From assembly GCF_963576675.1 (NCBI RefSeq), contig NC_088910.1, positions 29,018,531 to 29,082,530 on the forward strand: DNA of 64,000 nucleotides. The letters run 5' to 3'. The translations under genes and the position numbers were made by a program. The notes below the pieces were generated by a model. The model saw only the letters and a list, made by a program, of their open reading frames with translations, was not told where the DNA came from and did no database searches. This DNA comes from Euphorbia lathyris (taxonomy: Eukaryota > Streptophyta > Magnoliopsida > Malpighiales > Euphorbiaceae). Positions 57,101-64,000 of this stretch are shown piece after piece. Within the stretch, counting starts at the first letter, position 1. Every line of letters starts with the position of its first letter.

Positions 57101-57166
57101 GAAGAGTTGGGAGCTGCTGCAGTGTATGCTGGAGCTAAGTACAGAGCTCCGGTCGAACCTTACTAA
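54129..57166 (+). CDS. ENO2: Enolase (2-phosphoglycerate dehydratase), cytosolic type, 17 exons, 445 aa
   Basis: Converts 2-phosphoglycerate to phosphoenolpyruvate in glycolysis; a Mg-dependent dimer. Exons: 54,129-54,194; 54,458-54,521; 54,630-54,694; 54,779-54,826; 54,916-55,002; 55,079-55,159; 55,238-55,339; 55,419-55,499; 55,581-55,655; 55,858-55,920; 56,008-56,088; 56,172-56,366; 56,470-56,520; 56,625-56,713; 56,796-56,847; 56,937-56,993; 57,086-57,166. All are GT-AG and in phase. Present by family alignment: the flexible-loop Ser39 (SGAST), His163 in '[11 protein letters not shown]', catalytic Glu215 in 'GDEGGFAPN', metal ligands Asp250 ('GMDVAASEF'), Glu301 ('SIEDPF') and Asp328 ('VGDDLLVTN'), catalytic Lys353 at the start of the enolase signature ('[14 protein letters not shown]'), and His381 ('SHRSGETED'). 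Length matches plant cytosolic enolase (ENO2/LOS2 type). No transit peptide, so not the plastid form. Appears fully functional. Confidence 0.97.
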
Positions 57167-57500
57167 GGCGCTATATTGTCTCATAGACTCTTATGCTTTT
57201 AATTCTGAAATATAGAGTTCTCTCTTAGGAAGAGTTTACATTCAGTGATTGGAAATATTGCCATTTATATGGCTAAGAAACATATTTTTGTTGATTTGCT
57301 GGTCTATGAGATGCTTCCGTTTGTTTGGTGGTTTCCCTTGGATTTATGCATGATCATCTCTTCTTACAATCACCTGTTGTTCATTAGCAAATGAATGTCT
57401 TTAATATCCATAACTTGCTTCTCTCTGCCCCATTATTTAAACACCAAAACTCACACTTCCTATCATTTTAGTTTTCATCATTCCAGATGAAACTCTTTTT
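57167..57500. other. Enolase 3' UTR and spacer
   Basis: T-rich sequence after the stop is probably the 3' UTR. No exact polyadenylation site could be fixed. Nothing else recognised before the MITE at 57,501. Confidence 0.4.
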
Positions 57501-58010
57501 AGGTCCTGTTCTTTTTTACTTAATTTCAGCATAAGTAAGTTAAGTTAAGTTCAGTTAATTTAATTTCAGTAATTATCATTATTTATTATAATTATAATTA
57601 TTTATATATAATTTATAATTTAGTATATAATTCATCATTATTTATTATAATTATTCATAAATAATGTATTATTATTTATTATAATTGATATATAATTCAT
57701 CATTATTTATTATAATTATAATTATTTATATATAATGTATTATTATTTATTATAATGTTTATATAATTCATCATTATTTGTTATAATTATAATTACTTAT
57801 ATATAATTTATAATTTATTATATATATAATTTATCATTATTTATTGTAATTATAATTATTTATATATATAATATATCATTATGTATATAATTTATTATAA
57901 TTATAATTATTTGGTACAGTTAAGTTAAGTTTAGTTAAGTTTAGTAGCATTCAGTTAAGTTAATTTAATTTAAGTTAATTTAATTTAATTTCAGTAAAAA
58001 AACAGAGTCT
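57501..58010. mobile_element. AT-rich MITE-like element, about 510 bp
   Basis: The left end 'aggtcctgttcttttttact' and the reverse complement of the right end 'agactctgtttttttactg' form imperfect inverted repeats. Next to both ends are (TTAAG)n/(TTAAT)n-type repeats. The centre is a tandem series of 'tcattatttattataatta' and 'tttatatataat' units of about 70-90 bp. Superfamily not assigned. Confidence 0.45.
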
Positions 58011-58259
58011 TGCTTACCATTCTTTTATTTAACTTATACATATATCACTGTTCACTTGGTCAGTTTAGTTTATTAAAATCCTATGATTGAGATTAAAATT
58101 ATTCAAAAGGAACGTTTGGTTAAAAAAAAAAAAAAAAAAACCCTTTGGGATTCCCTTTTGTATGGGAATCACGAGTCTTTTAATAAAAAAATTTGTTAAT
58201 CACTGAAATCTCAAAATTGAACCCAAATCACAATAACTATAAGAGATTAACATATAGAA

Positions 58260-59300
58260 ACTATTTTTGGGTTTTAACTATTGAGTTAAACTTTTAGTTC
58301 AATTGTTTCTTGACATGGTATCAGATAGCCTTGTAGATCAAATGGTCGAAGGTTGGAAAATACGTGGTAAGGGCTGTCAACGGGGCGGGGCGGGGCGGGG
58401 TGGGGATTGCATTAACCATCCCCGACCACTGGTCTATCGGGGATTTCCCGTTCCCGCCTCGAATAACATATGGGAAAAATTTTGGCTATCATCCCTCCCC
58501 GCGGGGCATCTCCTTCCCTGTCTAACTTTTAAATTTCTTTACTTTTTTTTAAGGTTTCCAAGGTTTTGAACTAAGATTTTCATCTTCGCGGGCAATCCCC
58601 ATTCCCGATGCATGCATTACTTATTAGCTTTCAATTTTTTATTTTATAATTTCTACTCCTAATTTCATAGGTTCCGTTTTAATTTTAAACCAACTTAGTT
58701 AAAACTTTTACCTAATCTATTTTAATTTATTTTTAGAATATATTCCATTTTAAAGCAACTAGGTTACAATTCAATTTTTTTAGTTTATCTCAATCACATA
58801 TATATTTTTTTTAGTTTATTTTTTTGATATTCAGGTATTTAGTCAGGGATCCCCGTTGGGGACATTCGGGAATGGGGATGGAACACTTATAATCATACCC
58901 GCCCCATCTCCGACTATCGGGGACAAAATAAAAACCATCCTCGCTCCATGGGGATAACAAACGGGGATTTTCCGTCCCCAACGGACTGGGTCTCCAACGG
59001 GGATAGGGAATCCCCAACTAATTGACAGCCCTAGGTAAGATGTGCCTCTGTTGTGCGATTTTCAAGTTCAGGAGGTATTCTCGTGAAGGGGTGTTCAGAG
59101 ATTAATATAAAAAATATTTTAATTGGTTCCTTAAGCATTCACGTAAAGATGTGTAAAAAGTTGTATCAAAGATTAATATAAAAGATATTATTGGCATTTT
59201 TTAAAATGGTAAAATTTCACGTGGTTGGATAAACAGAAATTTTACCAGAAGAAAACTTAGAATTTTCTATTTCAGCCTGATCTTGAGAAAGGTTCTCGTG
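58260..59300. repeat. Dispersed repeat, unclassified, interrupted by a MITE
   Basis: Sequence on both sides of the 58,370-59,032 MITE appears to be one repeat: 'gacatggtatcagatagcc' and 'aaatggtcgaagg' on the left, 'gcgattttcaagttcaggag' and 'attctcgtgaaggggtgtt' on the right. I recall this type of phrase from dispersed plant repeats, but cannot place it in a family. Confidence 0.35.
58370..59032. mobile_element. hAT-type MITE with GGGGCGGGG / GGGGAT subterminal repeats
   Basis: Inverted termini AGGGCTGTCAA (left, 58,370) and TTGACAGCCCT (right, 59,032). Near both ends there are runs such as 'ggggcggggcggggcgggg' and 'aacggggatagggaatcccc', an island of GC-rich sequence in AT-rich DNA. No coding capacity. 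Target duplication not clear. Confidence 0.6.
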
Positions 59301-59499
59301 ATGATGCTTTGTGTAAACACACTAAGTTTGGTTTAGAGAAATCTTAATGGATTGTATTAGAGGACCTACATGCATTTATACAAGAGTAATAAGTTAAAAT
59401 AGAAAATGATTTAAGGTTAATTATTTTTTAAGGTTAATATTATAATTATTATTTATGAGTTTGTTATAAATATAGTTTATTTCAAAACTGACAGACTTT

Positions 59500-60773
59500 T
59501 TCAATATATTCAGTACGTTTATAGAATACAAGGTTGGAAGCAATATCAGGAGGTACTTGATTATCCCATCATAATTTTGCTAGATAGTGATCTTGAATTC
59601 AAGTTCGGACAATAGACAACAAATAAGATTAAAAATTCAATTTTAATTCTTAAGTAAATCCTAATTCCAATTAGATTTATTTCCTCCATAAACTTTAGGT
59701 TAAATCAAATTCCAAACAAAATAACCGTTACTTTGTTTTTTCGATGACAAAGTAAGACATAATATTAACTATAAAATTCACATACACTTAATCTCACATG
59801 ATTAATACATATAACAATTATAAGTATCTTAAACTCTTCCGGACAGTTTAGTTCTAAATAGTCTCTTTTAAAGTGTGCAATTCTATAGGTCTATCTAATA
59901 TTCACTGTTTGACTGAAACTGAGTTTCGTCTCACAGGTCATAGATGTGTCCAAGTAAATCATCATGACTATCCAACTTAGATAGTTATCTTGTGTATAAA
60001 TATATAGAATTTAATTCATAATCTCAAAGTGATGCTTTATTGTGAGATATCAAGTCAAGCATGAGGCACAATCCTGTCACCCTCACTTGTTGATCGGACA
60101 TTCCTTGATCTCTTAGTAAACTGATAAGTTCGAATAAGCAATGACATTTACTTCATTCATGTGCCGCCACACATTTTTCAGCTTCACTAATCAAGTGGCA
60201 GTGATATCTGCTCCCCCATAGGAGAGTGGAAATTCCCGCACTTTACTTATGGTCCCTTAGTGTGATTCAGAACATACATGGCTAACTCATATTTGGCACT
60301 AATTTGCGGGTCTATTAGGTGATAAGAAAAGAATGTTATATCTCACCTAGGTCCCATAATGACTTTGCATCTAAGAACTCGTCTATGAGCATCACATGTG
60401 AACCACCTATGTCACTAATATCATGTGGTTTTTTTTATAGCGGATCATCCAAAGTTTACTGGTTCATAAACACTCTGTTGGTCTGACATCTCATCTCTTT
60501 ATCTGATGAAACACCATCACAACCAAGGAACATACTATTCTTTAGTTCGTTATTATTCCCACAATAACAACAGACTATGGATATCTAGATTAGTATCTTA
60601 TTGCCTTACGGTTTCACTTACCCGAGTCTTCAATCCGTCAAACTTGAACAAATCACTAATCAATGACACTCTATTAAGTTAGTTCGCACAAGTGACTTAA
60701 CAGAACATATTATTGTCTTACAATTAAATGCACTGTCAAAATATAATGTCTTGGGATTAGGGCATACTCCAAC
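59500..60773 (-). mobile_element. Probable copia-type LTR (solo or truncated)
   Basis: On the minus strand an LTR-like sequence begins at 60,773 with TGTTGGAGTATGCCCTAATC and runs for about 1.25 kb without coding capacity. It lacks any adjacent pol or gag sequence. The left boundary is unresolved, since I could not find a matching CA end or a 5-bp target duplication. Interpreted as a solo or truncated LTR. Confidence 0.45.
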
Positions 60774-61442
60774 ATGGTGGATGCCCGCTTCTGCAAGGAT
60801 ATTTTGTTATTTAAGAAAACTTTCTACCTTGATTTACGCATAAGATCAGACAGTCGTTTTCATACTTCCTTCAAAACTTTTTTCATTGGTCCACATGTCT
60901 TGATGGTTATTTCATCATGACGTGGTGTGATCCGAAGATTCTCCTTAAACTACACATTCTTGTACTTTTGATGAGCACACAATATAAATCTTTATATTTG
61001 TATGATATCACTATGTTACAATTATTAATTACTTTCAACAATCTCTTGATCTTTTTAACACTTTTTTTTCTCAATCAAAACTTAATTTTTAAATTAAATT
61101 TTAATTTATAAAAATTATAAAAAAATATACCACTAAAAATAAAAAAATTATATTAAGAAATTAGCATTAGATTTTCTTTTTAAAAAAAATTGCATTAAAT
61201 TTATAAAAAAATTAAATGTGTATACAAGGATGTCCACTTTTAAATTTTTTTTAACCTCCGAAACAACAAAATGACAGGATCAATCAACGTGCCCGAAGCC
61301 AAAAAAGAAAAAGAGCTGGATTTTAGAAATTACTCCTCAACTTCGTAAAGTGGCTGGATTAAAATCAATAATTAAGGGAAGCTAGGTCTGGATTTTTTTT
61401 GGTAAGGAAAAAAAAAAGTAAAAAACAAAACACCACAACACA
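60774..61442. other. AT-rich spacer, no gene seen
   Basis: No domain or terminal repeat was recognised. The 60,917-61,111 open frame is AT-rich and without recognisable features. Confidence 0.4.
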
Positions 61443-62534
61443 CTAATCCGGGATTAGCCGAGGAAAGCTAACTCCCACGTTATCTTCAAAAAGCAAAGAC
61501 AACAGGAACTCAGGGGGAGAAGAGAAAGTAGACACGTCCAAGGCCCTTTCATTACCCTCCGCAGCAAGCCGATCCGCCACCCGATTTTTCTCTCTGTAAA
61601 CATGGCAAAAATTGACAGTATCGAAAGAGGAGCAAATTCTTCTAATTGCTTTAACTAAATTGAGGCTCTCCAAACACAGAGACCTTTTATCCGAAACCAT
61701 ATTAACCGCTTCGAGATTGTCTGACTCCACGAGCAGCTTTCTAATTCCCAGATCCTCACCCATCGGTATTCAATTTCACCACCCCTCACATGGTCTTTCC
61801 CAACCTAACAGATGAACAGCCGCCCCTTGGTTAGACCCGGCCAAACTGTCTACGTTAAAACTTTCATTTATTGTTTTAATTTTCCTGAAGAAGAACTCCA
61901 GCATATTAGGAATGAAAACAGGTCCCTCTCTAAACACCTCAACATTCCTCCAATGACAAATTTGGTGACAGACCACAGCAAATAAAATTACTTCATGCTC
62001 GAGCCCAGCCAACATTCCCTTCAATACCCTCTCTGAACCAGTCTTGTTCCGAATAGGAAAAGAAGGCAGAAAGACACTCTTCAGCAAAACTTTTCTCCAC
62101 ACGATCGCACTACCAACACAATCTCTAAGAACATGGTAGCTAGATTCCGCATGAGCTTTACATCTACTACAAACATCAGAGTTCACCAAATGGCGTCGTT
62201 TTCTTTCAACATTCGTCAGGAGCCTATTCTTAGCACAAAGCCAAAGAAAACTCCTAATACGATAAGGAACTTTCAAGGACCAAATAACCTTCCAAAGATT
62301 TGAAGGGGAAACATCCAGATCGCGATTAAAGGCTTCATCCGCGGATTTACAAAAATAAGCACAGTTATTAGTAAACGCCCAATAACGAGTATCGTCATCT
62401 TCCTCCAAACTACTAAGTTTAACTCCCCGGATTCTCAGGAGAGTTTCAAGATCGAAAAAACGATCAAATTTAGACCAATCCCACTTCCCATCCTTAGCCA
62501 CAACATCCGCAATTCTTCGATTTAGATTTTTCAT
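61443..62534 (-). pseudogene. LINE 3' fragment: reverse-transcriptase zinc-binding domain and RNase H remnant
   Basis: The frame 62,534-61,776 encodes the zinc-binding domain found downstream of reverse transcriptase in plant LINEs ('WKVIWSLKVPYRIRSFLWL', 'CSRCKAHAESSYHVLRDC' with its Cys/His pairs). It stops where an RNase H domain should begin ('ERPCEGW' then stop). A second frame at 61,763-61,443 holds the later part of the RNase H-like domain ('KLLVESDNLEAVNMV', 'FCHVYREKNRVADRLA'). The start of RNase H, including its first catalytic Asp region, is missing and the frame shifts there. 5'-truncated and dead. It complements in content, but not in position or strand, the LINE at 26.8-29.5 kb. 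Confidence 0.8.
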
Positions 62535-62920
62535 TGTTCTGGATTATTATTTATAATTAAGGAAAAAGTATTAAAATAAAAGGATAATGGACAGGCTTTA
62601 ACGAGTCTGGAACGGACATGACCTAAAATCAAATTAAGAACCTGATAAAATTTAAATGGAACCTGTTATTCAGTATAAAAGAAATTATATTTATGATTTA
62701 ATTTTTTATTTTTATATTAATATATTAAAGATGAGTGGATCCAACCACTACAAATGCTCTAAGACTTTTTAATAATTCAAGTTGAAGCAATGTCAGAACT
62801 CGGATCTATATGACATGACCGATCAATACAAATACTCCAACATTCACATTTATCATATATTCCATACATCATAACAGTGTTAAATATATATATTTTTTTT
62901 TTTTTTGACCTTATACATCA
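62535..62920. other. AT-rich spacer, no gene seen
   Basis: Nothing recognisable apart from short poly-T and AT runs (for example around 62,890-62,906). Confidence 0.4.
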
Positions 62921-62924
62921 CCAG

Positions 62925-63445
62925 CTCCGTGAACTTGTCCAAAATAGTAGATTGCCTCCCTGAACTTTGCAAGTATCTCACTAGCTCCCTAAACTTGCTT
63001 ATTTCGTATCACCAGCTCTCTAAACTTGTCCATAAAAATAGATTAGCTCTCTGAACTTTGCAAGTATCTCACCAACTCCTCAAACTTGCTTATTCTGTAA
63101 CAACTAAATACAAAAACCATAATACGAATAATCGATCCTCATTCATTCAATCTCTCAAACCTGCAATACTAACTCTTATAATATGTTGAAAGGTAGGAGA
63201 AGTGAAAAATTTACCTCTCGAATAGATGGAGTCGTGTTTTTAAAATTTAAGTTTAATAAGTTTTTGTATTTAGTTGTTACAGAATATGCAAGTTTGAGGA
63301 GTTAGTGAGACACTTGCAAAGTTCAAAGAACTAATCTACTTTTATGGACACGTTTAGAGAGCTGGTGATACGAAATAAGCAAGTTTAAAGAGCTAATGAG
63401 ACACTTATAAAGTTCAGAAAGCCAATATACTATTAAGCCTACTTT
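62925..63445. repeat. Fold-back (inverted) repeat of about 520 bp
   Basis: The left arm (about 62,943-63,117) and the right arm (about 63,257-63,440) are inverted copies: 'ctgtaacaactaaatac' at about 63,095 pairs with 'gtatttagttgttacag' at about 63,264. Matching continues outward through 'actttgcaagt' and 'cttatttcgtatcaccagctc' with mismatches. Each arm is itself built of repeated units. The loop is about 140 bp. Transcription would give a long imperfect hairpin RNA. It may be a fold-back MITE; no termini defined. Confidence 0.75.
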
Positions 63446-64000
63446 TTTTCTATCTCCTTTATCATCCTCACCATCTCTATGTGTCCTTTCTATTTATCGC
63501 CTTCTCTCCAGGTCTCTCACTCATCTTCTCATGAAATCAGCCATATCGTCGATACAACAATTTCTAAGTACAGGAAAATAGATATATATATATATATATA
63601 TATTTGACAATACATTTATTTGGATCCCTAAACTAATGCTTCAAAATCAATTAAAACAAAAACCTATCAAAATCAAAATCAATTAAAACAAAAAACTATC
63701 AAAATCATCAATCATATCCCTGAATTAAGTAAAAATTATCAATTAAATCTTTATCATATCTTAAAATCAGAAAATATGACTATTTGATATAGACTATAAT
63801 AATCTTTGTATTGGTTCAAAATGAATTTGGAGAATATAGTCTGAAACTATTCAACCAAATAAATTTCGATAAGACCTTAATTGATGATTTTTATTTAGAA
63901 CAAGAGCTCAATTGATGATTATTGTTTAGTTCAAAGACGTGATTAATGATTTTTTAGTTTAGTTTAGAGAACCAGCCTAAAAAAATGAAATTAACAAACA
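63446..64000. repeat. AT-rich end of window with (TA)n microsatellite and short repeats
   Basis: A perfect TA run lies at about 63,583-63,602. The phrase 'aaatcaattaaaacaaaaa' occurs twice at about 63,645-63,700. No gene is recognised up to the end of the window. Confidence 0.5.

Overview
This window looks like nuclear DNA of a eudicot plant. Its genes carry many short introns, the intergenic DNA is very AT-rich, and plant-type transposable elements of nearly every class are present: hAT, CACTA, Helitron, L1-type LINE, Ty1/copia, Ty3/gypsy with a tRNA-Asp primer site, and MITEs. I cannot name the species from sequence alone.

Only three host genes look intact, all on the + strand. (1) 14,869-17,873 is a TRICHOME BIREFRINGENCE-LIKE (TBL) cell-wall O-acetyltransferase-type protein of 528 aa in three coding exons, with a GC-AG intron and a leader holding a spliced intron and three short upstream ORFs. 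(2) 22,542-26,164 is an AT-hook (AHL) nuclear protein of 369 aa in five exons, with one AT-hook and a complete PPC/DUF296 domain. (3) 54,129-57,166 is a cytosolic enolase of 445 aa in seventeen exons with all catalytic residues present. Every splice junction was read by eye and keeps the frame. Fragments of a ubiquitin-conjugating-enzyme (E2)-like gene, with Ser where the catalytic Cys should be, lie on the minus strand at about 50.0-50.6 kb.

The rest is layered transposon history. At 1-8.2 kb a hAT transposase gene is split by a 6.25-kb CACTA element with 28-bp terminal repeats and a TGA target duplication; removing the CACTA restores the hAT frame exactly. At 8.2-13.3 kb there is a nest of Helitrons, one inserted in opposite orientation inside a relative. 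At 26.8-32.3 kb a decayed LINE abuts a probable copia LTR and a copia reverse-transcriptase pseudogene.

At 33.3-49.0 kb an entire 7,830-bp block is present twice in tandem and is almost identical between copies. Each block holds one complete 7,190-bp gypsy-type element (1,817-bp LTRs, ACCAT target duplication, tRNA-Asp primer site) that encodes only gag, so it is a TR-GAG-like non-autonomous element, plus the flanking DNA around its insertion site. The duplication junction has 4 bp of microhomology. These LTRs carry an array of paired 13-bp hyphenated palindromes (TACGC-CCC-GCGTA), which is the most unusual sequence structure in the window.

At 49-64 kb there are minisatellites, a CACTA right end, several hAT-type MITEs (one ends 90 bp upstream of the enolase start codon), a copia LTR, a LINE 3' fragment and a large fold-back repeat. 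I found no CRISPR array, rRNA gene or tRNA gene, and no evidence of an undescribed defence or metabolic system. The novelty here lies in element structure and in how elements touch host genes.
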